Shown in pieces: positions 15,967-24,967 of a DNA stretch of 64,000 bases. A model generated the notes under the pieces. The model saw only the letters and a list, made by a program, of their open reading frames with translations. It was not told where the DNA came from and searched no databases. The first letter of the stretch is position 1. The number at the start of each line of letters is the position of its first letter. The position numbers were made by a program, and so were the translations under genes. The stretch is from JAKQIM01 sp029557965 (GTDB lineage: Bacteria; Chloroflexota; Anaerolineae; Anaerolineales; UBA4823). The stretch spans positions 1 through 64,000 of the forward strand of contig DAOQUL010000011.1 of NCBI GenBank assembly GCA_035341015.1, given 5' to 3'.

Positions 15967-16899
15967 CTATGATTGGGAACGAGCTAATTCCTCAAAAAGT
16001 TCCCGCTGATGCGCAGTCAGGTTGCGCGGCAGTTTTACCTTCACGCGCACCAACAGGTCACCATGGGTGGCTGGGTCTTTCAGATTGGGCATGCCGCGCC
16101 CAGCCAGGCGAATGGATTGCCCCGGCTGGGTTCCAGCCGGGATCTTCAATACCACATTGCCGGTCATTGTCGGAACAGTCACTTCTCCCCCCAAGACTGC
16201 CGCATAAAGATTAACATTGATCTCCGTGGTCAAATCACTGCCCTTGCGTGCAAAGCGAGGATCATCTGCCACCTGGATAACCAGGTACAGATCATTCCGC
16301 TGGCCGGTGCCAGGGGTGATAATGGCATCTGCCACCCGCACCTTGGTACCGCTGCGCGCCCCGGGCGGAATTTTGACCTCAATCCGCCGTCCATCCACGT
16401 CCAGCATACGGGCTGTACCGTGGAAGGCTTCTGCCAGGCTGATGGCAACCTCGTGGCGCACGGGCATAGCCCCGGGCCGGGGCCGGCGCATGCCACTGCC
16501 GCGTTCGAATGCATCTGCGCCCGCCATCCCGCCAAAGATACGCCGGAAGAATTCTGAGAAACCGCCCCCCAAGATATCATCCAGGTTACCCATGTCCACG
16601 CCCACGTTCCCACCTGGCGTAGTGTTGGACCATTCTTCCCAGTTAAAACCGCCTGGCGCCCCACGCTGCTGCCAACGGTTGTATGATTCGCCCAGTTGGT
16701 CATAGCGCGAACGCTTTTCCGGATCGCTCAATACCTGGTAAGCCTCATTGATCTCTTTAAACTTCTCTTCTGCTTTGGTATTGCCAGGGTTGCGGTCTGG
16801 ATGGTATTCCAATGCCAGCTTACGATAAGCGCGCTTGATCTCATCATCATTGGCCTTGCGTTCTACACCAAGGGTCTTATAATAATCTTTGTATTCCAT
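15967..16899 (-). CDS. DnaJ/CbpA-type Hsp40 cochaperone
   Basis: 310 residues. The J domain covers 1-70 with HPD at 33-35, followed by a short G/F-like region (~75-130; GGAPGGFNWEEW, DDILGGGFSEFF). Two beta-sandwich C-terminal domains (~140-300) follow without the CxxCxGxG zinc finger, so it is the CbpA/DnaJ type-II class. It would stimulate DnaK ATPase and hand over substrates. The frame includes an ATG at 16908, but MEYKDYYKTLGV at 16899 is the canonical family start and sits 7 nt after a TACAAT -10 box. First gene of a two-gene operon with the eRF1-like protein, which suggests a proteostasis or translation-stress role. Confidence 0.9.
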   Translation of the reverse strand: MEYKDYYKTLGVERKANDDEIKRAYRKLALEYHPDRNPGNTKAEEKFKEINEAYQVLSDPEKRSRYDQLGESYNRWQQRGAPGGFNWEEWSNTTPGGNVGVDMGNLDDILGGGFSEFFRRIFGGMAGADAFERGSGMRRPRPGAMPVRHEVAISLAEAFHGTARMLDVDGRRIEVKIPPGARSGTKVRVADAIITPGTGQRNDLYLVIQVADDPRFARKGSDLTTEINVNLYAAVLGGEVTVPTMTGNVVLKIPAGTQPGQSIRLAGRGMPNLKDPATHGDLLVRVKVKLPRNLTAHQRELFEELARSQS

Positions 16900-16906
16900 A
16901 TCAATC

Positions 16907-16936
16907 ATTGTATGCTCTTTATAGGCCTAAAGTCAA
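16907..16936 (-). promoter_or_regulatory. Leaderless-type promoter of the dnaJ-like operon
   Basis: Minus strand: -35 TTGACT (16936-16931), 18 bp, -10 TACAAT (16912-16907), 7 nt, then ATG at 16899. The alternative ATG at 16908 would fall inside the -10 box. Confidence 0.65.
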
Positions 16937-17017
16937 GCACTGGAGGAGCATTCTTACAAAACTCTAACTCAATTTCCAGAAATTCCCGCCAGTTATCTCC
17001 CTTTTTTGTTACAACCA

Positions 17018-17026
17018 TGCTATTAT
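17018..17026 (+). promoter_or_regulatory. Extended -10 promoter of the pseudokinase gene
   Basis: TGC-TATTAT (17018-17026) is an extended -10 element ending 7 nt before the ATG at 17034; no obvious -35 and no ribosome site. Confidence 0.5.
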
Positions 17027-17033
17027 TAGAGAT

Positions 17034-18692
17034 ATGAACACACCGAAAGAGCGCATCCTTCTCGTTGAATATGACCCCGAAGTAAGTGACCTGATCAGCC
17101 GGCAAACCCTGCAACCGATGGGGTACCGGGTTGAGGTTGTCAGCGGCGCCACGCAAGCGATCCAAGAAGCCGTCCGCTTTGCACCCGACGTGATCATTGC
17201 CAACCTGAGCCTGCCGGGCTTAAGCGGCAAGGACCTGTTGGTGGCCCTATCTTCGCAGGGGCTAGAAGTGCCGGTCATTGTGCTGGCACCCAAAGGGATG
17301 GAAGGTGATGTGATCCAGGCCTTCCGCCTTGGTGCAGCAGATTTCTTGGGCTGGCCTGTGCGAGAAGCCGAAGTGGTGAGCGCCGTTGAACGCATTCTCA
17401 AGCAAGTGCGCGCCCGGCGTGAACGAGAAATGCTGGCGCGGCAGTTGAACCAGACCAACCAGGAATTGCAGCGGCGCGTGCGCGAACTGACCACCATCTT
17501 TGCGATTGGCAAAGCGGTGATCTCGGCCACTGACCAGCAGGCCCTGTTCGACAAGATTGTCGAAGGCGCCACATTCATCACAGAAGCCGATGCCGGCTGG
17601 CTGCTGGTGCGCGATGAACGCGGCAAGTCCTTCATCTTGCGCGCCTGCCGCAACGTGCCCAACGATATGTTTGCCAAGTTAAACCAGGTCTTCGACGATG
17701 GTCTGAGTTCCTTGGTAGCGCTCTCTGGCGAGGCGCTGTCGATCCATGGCGACCCGCTTAAGCGCTTCAAGGTTGTTCGTATTGGCCAATCGGCCCTGGT
17801 CGTGCCGGTTAAGGTAAAGAAAGAAGTGGTGGGGCTTTTGGTGGTAACCCGCAAAGAGGCTCATCCCTTTAGCAACAGCCAGCAGGCCCTATTAGAGGCG
17901 GTTGCTGATTATGCCTCGATTTCTCTGGTGAACGCCCGCCTGTTCAAAGCCCTGGAAGAACGTGTTAACACCCTTCAACAATCTGCCGATAACGCCCAGG
18001 TTGGCGAACGCATCAAGGACGAAGTGCTGCAGCAGATCCGGGAGGAGTTAAGCGCCCCCCTGCTGGTGATCAAAGGCAATGCTGACATGCTGCTCGGCAA
18101 AGAGATGGGCAAGCTGAACACTGAGCAAACCAATGCCGTGAATGTGATCCAAGAAAAGCTCAAAACCATCCTCGACATCGTGGCCGCGTTAACAGCCATG
18201 GATGCATCTGACTCGAGCAAAGAACGCTCGACGATCAATCTCACCGAGCTGACCCGCCAGGCTATCAACCGTTTCCAACCCATTGCCCGCCAGAATTCGG
18301 CTGCCATCACAGCAGAGCTGCCATCAAAACCGATCATGGCCCTGGCCGACCCGGGGCAAATTTCGAAGGTCTTCGATGGTTTGCTCTCGAATGCGGTCAA
18401 ATTCAGCATGCCGGGTGCCAGGATCAAGATAAACCTGGAACGCAGCGCCGATAACATGGCACACGTATCTGTGCAAGACACAGGGGTTGGCATGGATCCG
18501 CAGCACCTGCCCCATATCTTTGATGAGGGGTACCGCATCAAGGGCGCATCTGGTGGACGCTATGGAGGCGTTGGCATCAGCCTATCATTGGTAAAAGAGA
18601 TCGTCACCTCACACCGCGGAAAGGTATGGGCTGAAAGCCAGCCAGACCAGGGTTCAACTTTTCATTTTTCCCTTCCATCAGCCGGCGCCTAG
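17034..18692 (+). CDS. Receiver-GAF-histidine-kinase-like protein, probable pseudokinase
   Basis: 552 residues. A receiver-like domain (8-125) has lost the phospho-acceptor: Asn57 stands where Asp should be (IIANLSLPG), the switch Thr is Ala, and the conserved Lys is Trp107 (FLGWPV). A GAF domain (~150-300) follows. The dimerisation helix (~325-395) reads QQIREELSAPL, so Glu337 replaces the autophosphorylated His of the usual SHELRTPL. The ATPase domain keeps the N box (LLSNAVKF) and DTGVGM, but the last glycine loop is GGVGISLS. It may act as a scaffold or allosteric partner of the next gene, a competent kinase 15 nt downstream. I see no frameshift, so this is an intact gene with altered active sites. 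Confidence 0.85.
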   Translation: MNTPKERILLVEYDPEVSDLISRQTLQPMGYRVEVVSGATQAIQEAVRFAPDVIIANLSLPGLSGKDLLVALSSQGLEVPVIVLAPKGMEGDVIQAFRLGAADFLGWPVREAEVVSAVERILKQVRARREREMLARQLNQTNQELQRRVRELTTIFAIGKAVISATDQQALFDKIVEGATFITEADAGWLLVRDERGKSFILRACRNVPNDMFAKLNQVFDDGLSSLVALSGEALSIHGDPLKRFKVVRIGQSALVVPVKVKKEVVGLLVVTRKEAHPFSNSQQALLEAVADYASISLVNARLFKALEERVNTLQQSADNAQVGERIKDEVLQQIREELSAPLLVIKGNADMLLGKEMGKLNTEQTNAVNVIQEKLKTILDIVAALTAMDASDSSKERSTINLTELTRQAINRFQPIARQNSAAITAELPSKPIMALADPGQISKVFDGLLSNAVKFSMPGARIKINLERSADNMAHVSVQDTGVGMDPQHLPHIFDEGYRIKGASGGRYGGVGISLSLVKEIVTSHRGKVWAESQPDQGSTFHFSLPSAGA

Positions 18693-18707
18693 CACATCTT
18701 GAACACA

Positions 18708-20642
18708 ATGAGCAATCCATCCCCCACGACCATCCTCCTGGCCTTAGCAGATACTGACCTTGGCACGCTGTTAGAAAAGTCTACACTGAGGCCTGCCGGT
18801 TTAGAGGTCACCCTGGTGGCTGAACGCCAGGCCGCCGAGCTGCTTGTCCGCGCCAGCTTGCCAGATGTGATCCTGGTGGGTGATAAGCTCAAAGACTGTG
18901 ATGGGTTTGAGTTTGCCGAGAATTTATTAAAACTCCATCCCCAACTGCCGATCATCTTACTGTCCAGCCAGGCTTCTGAAGAAATGGCGACCAAAGCCTT
19001 ACGCGCTGGCCTGACTGATTTTCTTGTGGCGCCGGTCCGGCCTCACGAGATCTTGACCACGATTGAGCGTGCCTTCCAGCGTCGAAAACACCTGGAGGAA
19101 TGGATCCAAATAGAAGCCCGGCGCAGCACTAAAGCACAACGCCGGCAGATCGAGAATCTGGAGGCCTTGCAGCGCGTGGGGCGCAGCGTTACCGCATCGC
19201 TGGACCTGGACAGCGTGTTAACCACGGTGGTAGATGCGGCGGTTGACCTGACCGGCGCCGAGGAAGGCAGCCTGCTGTTATTGGACGAGGCAACCGGTGA
19301 ATTGTATATGCGCGCCGGGCGCAACTTCCAAGATGAATTTGTGCGCACCTTCCGCCTGCCAATCCGTGACAGCCTGGCCGGGCAAGTGCTGCGCACGGGG
19401 CAGCCGCTCACATTTTTTGACGAGAAAAACCCTCAAAAGATCAAAACTGCTTACCTCGTCCACACCCTGATCTATGTACCCCTGCAAGTGCATAAACGTG
19501 TTATCGGTGTGCTGGGCGTAGATAACCGCCAAGGGGGGCATCCTTTTGCTGAGGATCATCTTGCTATCGTCAATGCCCTGGCCGATTATGCCGCGGTTGC
19601 CATCGAGAATGCCCGCATCTACACGCACACCGAATCAGAACGCAACCAATTCGAAACTATCCTGACGGGCGTGGAAGATGGGGTGCTTGTGGTGGCCCAA
19701 GATGGGCGCCTGGTGTTGGTTAACCAAACGGTGCGATCGGCCTTCGATCTAGGCGAGGGGAACTTGGTCGGCAAATCGGTGCGCCAGATTTTCCACCACC
19801 CCGATATCCTGGAGATTTTTGACGAAAACCGTGTTCACCCCAGCCACAGCGAGGTCAACCTGGATGATGGGCGGGTCTTCAACGCCCAATGCACGCCCAT
19901 CCCCAACATTGGGCTGGCAATCACCATGCAAGACATCACCCACCTGAAAGAGCTGGATCGGATCAAGTCTGATTTTGTCAGCACGGTTTCACACGATCTG
20001 CGCTCTCCATTGACCGCCATCTTGGGCTATGTGGAACTGATCGAGCGCGCCGGGCCGGTCACCGATCAACAGCGCGAGTTCATTCACCGGGTACAATTCA
20101 GCGTTAATAACATTACCAGCCTGATCAACGACCTGTTGGACTTGGGGCGGATTGAAGCCGGCTTTGATACCCGGAAGGAAATTGTTTCTCTCTCTTCAGT
20201 GATCCAATATGCCGTTGAAGGGATGCGCACCCGCAACACAGAAAAGGATCAAGAAGTGATCCTGGATTTGCCGCCCAACCTGCCCACTGTCTTGGGTAAC
20301 CCCGTCCGCCTGCGCCAGGTGATCGGAAACCTGATCAGCAACGCGACAAAATTTACCCCCAACCACGGCAAAATCTACTTAAAAGTGCACGCCGAAGGGG
20401 AGCAGGTCATCATCCAGGTGGTCGATAATGGGCCGGGCATTCCCCCTGCCGACCAACCTTATATCTTCGACCGCTTCTACCGGGGCAGCAATGTGCCTTA
20501 TGATGCGCCCGGGTCTGGATTGGGACTGGCAATTGTCAAATCTATTGTCGAGAACCACCAGGGTCGCATCTGGCTCAATTCAACCCTCGGGCAGGGAAGC
20601 ACCTTCACGGTGGTCTTACCCATTGCAGATCAAAGCATGTAA
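18708..20642 (+). CDS. Degenerate receiver-GAF-PAS hybrid histidine kinase
   Basis: 644 residues. An N-terminal receiver-like domain (~4-120) aligns with Gly at the phospho-Asp position and an Asp one residue later (LVGDKLKDCDG), and its conserved Lys is Ala (FLVAPV), so it is probably not phosphorylated. A GAF domain (~150-305) and PAS domain (~310-405) follow. HisKA with intact SHDLRSPL (His429) precedes a complete ATPase domain (NLISNATKF, DNGPGIP, GSGLGLAIV). It is a sensor for an intracellular signal; the output partner is unknown. The ATG at 18708 is taken; TTG at 18699 is the alternative and neither has a good ribosome site. Same operon as the preceding pseudokinase. Confidence 0.85.
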   Translation: MSNPSPTTILLALADTDLGTLLEKSTLRPAGLEVTLVAERQAAELLVRASLPDVILVGDKLKDCDGFEFAENLLKLHPQLPIILLSSQASEEMATKALRAGLTDFLVAPVRPHEILTTIERAFQRRKHLEEWIQIEARRSTKAQRRQIENLEALQRVGRSVTASLDLDSVLTTVVDAAVDLTGAEEGSLLLLDEATGELYMRAGRNFQDEFVRTFRLPIRDSLAGQVLRTGQPLTFFDEKNPQKIKTAYLVHTLIYVPLQVHKRVIGVLGVDNRQGGHPFAEDHLAIVNALADYAAVAIENARIYTHTESERNQFETILTGVEDGVLVVAQDGRLVLVNQTVRSAFDLGEGNLVGKSVRQIFHHPDILEIFDENRVHPSHSEVNLDDGRVFNAQCTPIPNIGLAITMQDITHLKELDRIKSDFVSTVSHDLRSPLTAILGYVELIERAGPVTDQQREFIHRVQFSVNNITSLINDLLDLGRIEAGFDTRKEIVSLSSVIQYAVEGMRTRNTEKDQEVILDLPPNLPTVLGNPVRLRQVIGNLISNATKFTPNHGKIYLKVHAEGEQVIIQVVDNGPGIPPADQPYIFDRFYRGSNVPYDAPGSGLGLAIVKSIVENHQGRIWLNSTLGQGSTFTVVLPIADQSM

Positions 20643-20650
20643 AAAGCAGA

Positions 20651-20671
20651 GCCTGTCTCTCAGGCCTTTTT
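20651..20671. terminator. Bidirectional terminator
   Basis: GCCTG-TCTCT-CAGGC hairpin (20651-20665) followed by CTTTTT on the plus strand, and preceded by AAAAAG, which gives a T-run on the minus strand. It sits between convergent stop codons at 20642 and 20670. Confidence 0.6.
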
Positions 20672-21293
20672 ATCGCTTGGGTTTCTGATACATCCCATAC
20701 CCAACCGAAGGAGAACGCGTGCCGCGAGACATGCGGTAATTATCGTTAAAAGAATCCAACTCGGTGGATAAAGCCATCCAATCTTTTACGACCAGCACAA
20801 AGCCGGTGCCCTTGGGGGCCAGCATCGGGCGCGGCAAGAGCATGCGCAGCAATCCAAGGCTGACCGGGTATCCATTCAAATCCAGCAACACAGCGCTCCT
20901 TCCATAGAAAGGGTCCAACAAATCGCGCACGAATGCACCGACCTCGCGCGGGGGAAAGATATCTTGCAGTTCAGCACTGTGCACACTGCGGATACGCCGG
21001 TAAGAGATCTTGATTTGAAGCAGCGGGGTCACCAGGCGCACATGATCGACAAAAGGCTGGACATAACTGCGCCCTCGCACAACAAAGGTCAGGAAAGCAA
21101 AAGCCAGGATGACAGCCGCCCCTACAAAAAGCAAGGTGTCATACAGGGGATCAATCGACGGCACCAGTATGGCCAATCCCACCCACAGGCCGGCCAGCAG
21201 CAGTCCAATCCCCAGCATGCTTCGCCACAACCGATCCCATGAGTTTCGCAACAATAAGAGCTGGTGACGCTGTCCGGGTTTCTGTTTCGCCAT
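20670..21293 (-). CDS. Membrane protein, possibly with a bacterial PH-like domain
   Basis: 207 residues. Two transmembrane segments (~25-47 and ~53-72) are followed by a soluble domain that begins with beta-strand-like stretches (RGRSYVQPFVDHVRLVTPLLQIKISYRRIRSV), as in bacterial PH-like (bPH2) membrane proteins. Confident family assignment is not possible by eye. Ribosome site GGAG 6 nt before ATG. It is the last gene of a minus-strand run that includes the GAF-kinase, nth, asparaginase and MBL-fold genes. Confidence 0.6.
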   Translation of the reverse strand: MAKQKPGQRHQLLLLRNSWDRLWRSMLGIGLLLAGLWVGLAILVPSIDPLYDTLLFVGAAVILAFAFLTFVVRGRSYVQPFVDHVRLVTPLLQIKISYRRIRSVHSAELQDIFPPREVGAFVRDLLDPFYGRSAVLLDLNGYPVSLGLLRMLLPRPMLAPKGTGFVLVVKDWMALSTELDSFNDNYRMSRGTRSPSVGYGMYQKPKR

Positions 21294-21327
21294 AACTATC
21301 TCCAGATGCGGCGGACGGCCGCATCAA

Positions 21328-23169
21328 CTAACTTTGCTCTTCATCAACTGCCAGGGCGTAGGTTGGCAGGGTGAACCAGAAAGTACTTCCCTGCCCCACA
21401 GCACTGATGACGCCGATCTCGCCGCCCATCAGCGCTACCAGGCGCTTTGCCACATTCAGGCCCAACCCCCACCCCTGCTGCTCACGCACCTCAGGACTCT
21501 CAGAGCGGAAGAACTGGCCGAAAAGGCCGGCCTGATCCTCTTCGCTGATCCCGATGCCCGTGTCTTTGACTTCCACGCGCACCATATCCCCTTCAGTACG
21601 GGCACCCACCCAAACCTTGCCTGCATTGGGAGTGTATTTGTTTGCATTGCTGATCAGGTTTGTCAGAACCTGCGCCAAGCGGTTGGGGTCGGCAAAGACT
21701 TTTGGCAGATCACCGGCAGCTTCTATATCTAAGGTCTGCTGTTTATCCTGGAAACGCGGGGTAAGCGTAGCCGCAATCTCTTGGATCTGATCGGCAAGAT
21801 TCAAGAAGGTGGAATTCAACTTCAAGCGCCCGGTCTCAAGATGCGAGATGTCTGAAAGGTCAGAAACCAGCGCCGACATACGCTCTACATTATTGCGGAT
21901 GACACCCAAAAAGTTTTTCTGCATGTCGTTGATCGGGCCAACAGCGCCCTGGCGCAGCAGATCGGTATAGCCCTTGATCGACGTCATGGGAATGCGCAGT
22001 TCATGGGTCACCACAGAGACAAACTTCGATTTGGCCTTATTGGCCTCTTGGACGGCTTCATACAGGCGAGCATTCTCCATAGCAGCAGCGGCCCGGCTGG
22101 ACAAGCGCGACAGGAATTGTCGCGCCGCATCCCCAAACGGCTCATGCCGTTCTACCACCAGGGCACAAGCCGGCTGCCCGGCGCACTGCACCGGCACCAC
22201 CAGGCGCGCCGGAATGCCGTCGGTAGGATCCAACCCCACGGCACTGCCAGCGGTCAATGCTTGCCGGACTGCCCGAGACAAGGCATCATCCAGGCCCCCA
22301 TCTGCAGGCTGTGAAGGCTTGTTCATCAAGGCCAGGCTGCCATCCTCTTGCTGGTGGATGAGGAGACAGCGGCTGGCGCCCGTCTCAGCCAGGGCCCATT
22401 TTTCGGTCAGGGCGGTCACGGCATCCATATCCAGGTGTGAGCTCAGCTCGTGGTCAACTTTGCTTAACGTCTCTAACTCTGCCACGCGCTCTGCCAGGGC
22501 TTTATCGGTACGGGTATAAAGGCGTGCATTTTCAATGGCAATCGCAGATTGGGTGGCAAAAGCATTCAACAAATTCAGGTCGGCAGGGGTAAAGATGCCG
22601 CTCTGAGCACGGTTATCGACGTAAATCACACCAATCACTTCGCCGCGCGCCCGCAGCGGTGCACAAAGGATTGAGCGCAGCGAGAAGAACACGATCGAGT
22701 CCTGGCCGGCAAAGCGCGGGTCTTTCTGCGCATCGGTGGACACAACCCCTTCTCCGTTTTTCACCACCGTCTGGATCACCGTCCGGCTGAATTCCACTTC
22801 TTTGGGAGTGAGGGTCTCCTGTTCATAATTACGCGCCGCGCGCAGGTCCAATTCTCCTGTATCGGGATTCAAGAGCATTAAGAACCCGCGCTCGGCCCCG
22901 GTCAACCCGATCACTGCGTCCATAACCTGGTTCAACACCTCGTCCAGGTCCAACGAGGTGCCCAAGACTTGTGAAACACGGTACAGAGCTTCTAGTCGCC
23001 CGCCAGGGCGGGTAGCAAACAGTTGATCGATCATGTCTTCAGTCGTCTGCATGGCCTTGGCCAGGGCGGCACGCGCCTCTTCTGCCAGGGGCTGGGCGTT
23101 CACGATCTTCAATGCTTCTCGCACACTTTCCAATCGATCGAGCTGGGTAACTTCACGCTTCTTTGTCAT
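21328..23169 (-). CDS. GAF-GAF sensor histidine kinase
   Basis: 613 residues. A helical N-terminus (~1-55) is followed by GAF1 (~60-215, with PLRARGEVIGVIYVDN), GAF2 (~230-375) and a HisKA domain with intact THELRIPM (His near 395). The HATPase domain keeps its N, G1 and G2 boxes (NLISNANKY, DTGIGISEE, GWGLGLNVA). No membrane segment, so cytosolic. Its ATG overlaps the stop of nth (ATGA), with a GAGGTG ribosome site, so translation is coupled. No response regulator is adjacent. GAF1 closely resembles the GAF domain of the hybrid kinase at 18708, which suggests local duplication. Confidence 0.9.
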   Translation of the reverse strand: MTKKREVTQLDRLESVREALKIVNAQPLAEEARAALAKAMQTTEDMIDQLFATRPGGRLEALYRVSQVLGTSLDLDEVLNQVMDAVIGLTGAERGFLMLLNPDTGELDLRAARNYEQETLTPKEVEFSRTVIQTVVKNGEGVVSTDAQKDPRFAGQDSIVFFSLRSILCAPLRARGEVIGVIYVDNRAQSGIFTPADLNLLNAFATQSAIAIENARLYTRTDKALAERVAELETLSKVDHELSSHLDMDAVTALTEKWALAETGASRCLLIHQQEDGSLALMNKPSQPADGGLDDALSRAVRQALTAGSAVGLDPTDGIPARLVVPVQCAGQPACALVVERHEPFGDAARQFLSRLSSRAAAAMENARLYEAVQEANKAKSKFVSVVTHELRIPMTSIKGYTDLLRQGAVGPINDMQKNFLGVIRNNVERMSALVSDLSDISHLETGRLKLNSTFLNLADQIQEIAATLTPRFQDKQQTLDIEAAGDLPKVFADPNRLAQVLTNLISNANKYTPNAGKVWVGARTEGDMVRVEVKDTGIGISEEDQAGLFGQFFRSESPEVREQQGWGLGLNVAKRLVALMGGEIGVISAVGQGSTFWFTLPTYALAVDEEQS

Positions 23170-23843
23170 TGGCGCACCTCTTTATATGATGTTTGATAAA
23201 AGTCACAGATCGCTTGCAGTGGGCAGAGCAGGCAGTTCGGCCGGCGAGCATGGCAGGTCTCCCGCCCCAGGCGGATAATATTCAAATGCGCGGCGTAGTA
23301 GGTTTCTGGCGGCAGCAGTGCCTCCAGGTGGGTATGGGCCTGTTCTACGTTCATCTTTTCAGGGCGCAAGCCCAAGCGGCCGCTCACCCGGTAAACATGG
23401 GTATCCACCGGGAAAGCCGGCTTCCCCAATGAAAACAGCAAGACAATGGCGGCAGTCTTAGGGCCAACACCTTTGAAACGCATCAGCCATTGGCGACCTT
23501 CTTCAACATCCAGGTCTGCCAAGAAATTTAAATCCAGGGCACCCCGTTCGGCACTGATCGAACGCAGCAACTGCTGAATGCGGGGGCCTTTTTGATTGGC
23601 TAACCCAGCCGGACGGATGGCTGCGACAACCTCGGCTTCTTCGGCATCACGCACCTGTTCCCATGAGACAAATCGCTTGCGCAGGGCATGAAAGGCCCGG
23701 TCGCGATTGGTATCGTTGGTGTTTTGGGATAGAACGGTTGAAACCAGCTCATCAATGGCAGGCAGTGGATCACGCCAGGTTGGCTGGCCATACGCATCGA
23801 TGAGTTTTTGATGCACAATGAGAGCGCGTTCTGCCAGTTCCAT
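23166..23843 (-). CDS. nth: Endonuclease III-like DNA glycosylase
   Basis: 225 residues. The helix-hairpin-helix FKGVGPKTA with catalytic Lys, the VDTHVYR segment with catalytic Asp, and the C-terminal iron-sulphur cluster pattern C-x6-C-x2-C-x5-C (CHARRPNC..C.....C) are all present. The enzyme removes oxidised pyrimidines and cuts abasic sites in base-excision repair. The N-terminal ~30 residues are slightly longer than E. coli Nth. It is transcribed between the asparaginase (upstream) and the GAF kinase (overlapping ATGA). Very secure. Confidence 0.94.
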   Translation of the reverse strand: MELAERALIVHQKLIDAYGQPTWRDPLPAIDELVSTVLSQNTNDTNRDRAFHALRKRFVSWEQVRDAEEAEVVAAIRPAGLANQKGPRIQQLLRSISAERGALDLNFLADLDVEEGRQWLMRFKGVGPKTAAIVLLFSLGKPAFPVDTHVYRVSGRLGLRPEKMNVEQAHTHLEALLPPETYYAAHLNIIRLGRETCHARRPNCLLCPLQAICDFYQTSYKEVRQ

Positions 23844-23864
23844 GATCCTTCCTGATCCTTCAAA

Positions 23865-24959
23865 CTAGGACGGGCGTACCAATGTAAAGCTCGGTTGGGC
23901 GGTACCGACCAATATTTTTCGCAGGTTCTTGACCGGGAAATCAGGGCCATATTCTGCCAGCCTGGCTGAAGCAGCGGCATCTTCCAGCCCTAGCTGGCGC
24001 AAAATCTCCAGCGCCACTGCCGGGCGCACGCGGCCATGTGGGTCTTCGACCGGGCGGGTGTGGCTCTTCAGATCACCATCTGAGATCTTGAAAGCCACCC
24101 CAAAAGCCGGAGAATTAGGCCCCAGGGCACCGGGCATAATACCCAACACCTGAAAACCCTCCGCCCCGGTCTTACAAACCACCCAGTTGGGAAAAGCCTG
24201 CATCAGGTGGGTATCAAAGCTTTCGGGGCCGCCCACCATATTAGGGTGCGCCATCATCGCCGTTGTAAGGGTCTGGCAGGCTTCAGCGCGCCGGGCAGGC
24301 AAGTTGGCCGGGTCGCACAGGCGGGCTAACGCCAGGGCTGCATTGCAGAGCGGCACCGCAAAATTGGGCGCCGAACACCCATCCACGCCAAGCTCAACCT
24401 GTTCCGGCTCCAGGTTAAACATTTCACAGACTGTCTGAAGGATATGCTTCTGAACAGGGTGCTCCAGGTCCAGATATGCTGGGGCTGCCGGACCTGCCGG
24501 GTCCAGCAAGCGCGCATAGGCCAGCATGCCGGCGTGTTTACCTGAGCAGTTGTTGCGGATTTGAGATACCGTTTCGCCGCGAGCCTGCATGGCCTCGACG
24601 GTCGGCTTGTGCGAAAGCGGATGCACCCCACACATCAGGTCATCCTCGCGCGCCCCCGACTTCGCCAGGATCGAGCGCACGGTCTCTACATGCTCATCTG
24701 TACCAGAGTGCGAGGCGCACATCACGGCAATTTCTTTCAAAGTCAGGTGATAAGCCTGGTGCCCACCCGCTTCGATGAATGGCAGCGCTTGCAAAGGCTT
24801 GGAAGATGACCGCATATAGGTCACAACACTGGGGTCACCGTACCAGGCCACCAGCTCACCAGCGGCATTCATCACCGCGATCGCACCGTAATGGATCGAT
24901 TCAACAACATGACCCCGGTTGAACTGGTAGATTGGCTGGTATTGGGTGGTGGCCTGCAT
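23865..24959 (-). CDS. Asparaginase II-family protein
   Basis: 364 residues matching the thermolabile L-asparaginase family (Pfam asparaginase_II, unrelated to the E. coli AnsA/AnsB fold). Signatures include RSSSKPLQALPFIEAGG, CASHSGTDEHVETV, NCSGKHAGMLAYA, DGCSAPNFAVPL and GGPESFDTHLM. It would hydrolyse L-asparagine to aspartate and ammonia. Together with the aspartase-like lyase at 12186 it could feed Asn nitrogen and carbon into fumarate, but they are 10 kb apart and the link is inference. GGAG precedes the start; 8 nt after the MBL-fold gene. Confidence 0.9.
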   Translation of the reverse strand: MQATTQYQPIYQFNRGHVVESIHYGAIAVMNAAGELVAWYGDPSVVTYMRSSSKPLQALPFIEAGGHQAYHLTLKEIAVMCASHSGTDEHVETVRSILAKSGAREDDLMCGVHPLSHKPTVEAMQARGETVSQIRNNCSGKHAGMLAYARLLDPAGPAAPAYLDLEHPVQKHILQTVCEMFNLEPEQVELGVDGCSAPNFAVPLCNAALALARLCDPANLPARRAEACQTLTTAMMAHPNMVGGPESFDTHLMQAFPNWVVCKTGAEGFQVLGIMPGALGPNSPAFGVAFKISDGDLKSHTRPVEDPHGRVRPAVALEILRQLGLEDAAASARLAEYGPDFPVKNLRKILVGTAQPSFTLVRPS

Positions 24960-24967
24960 GAAAGAAA

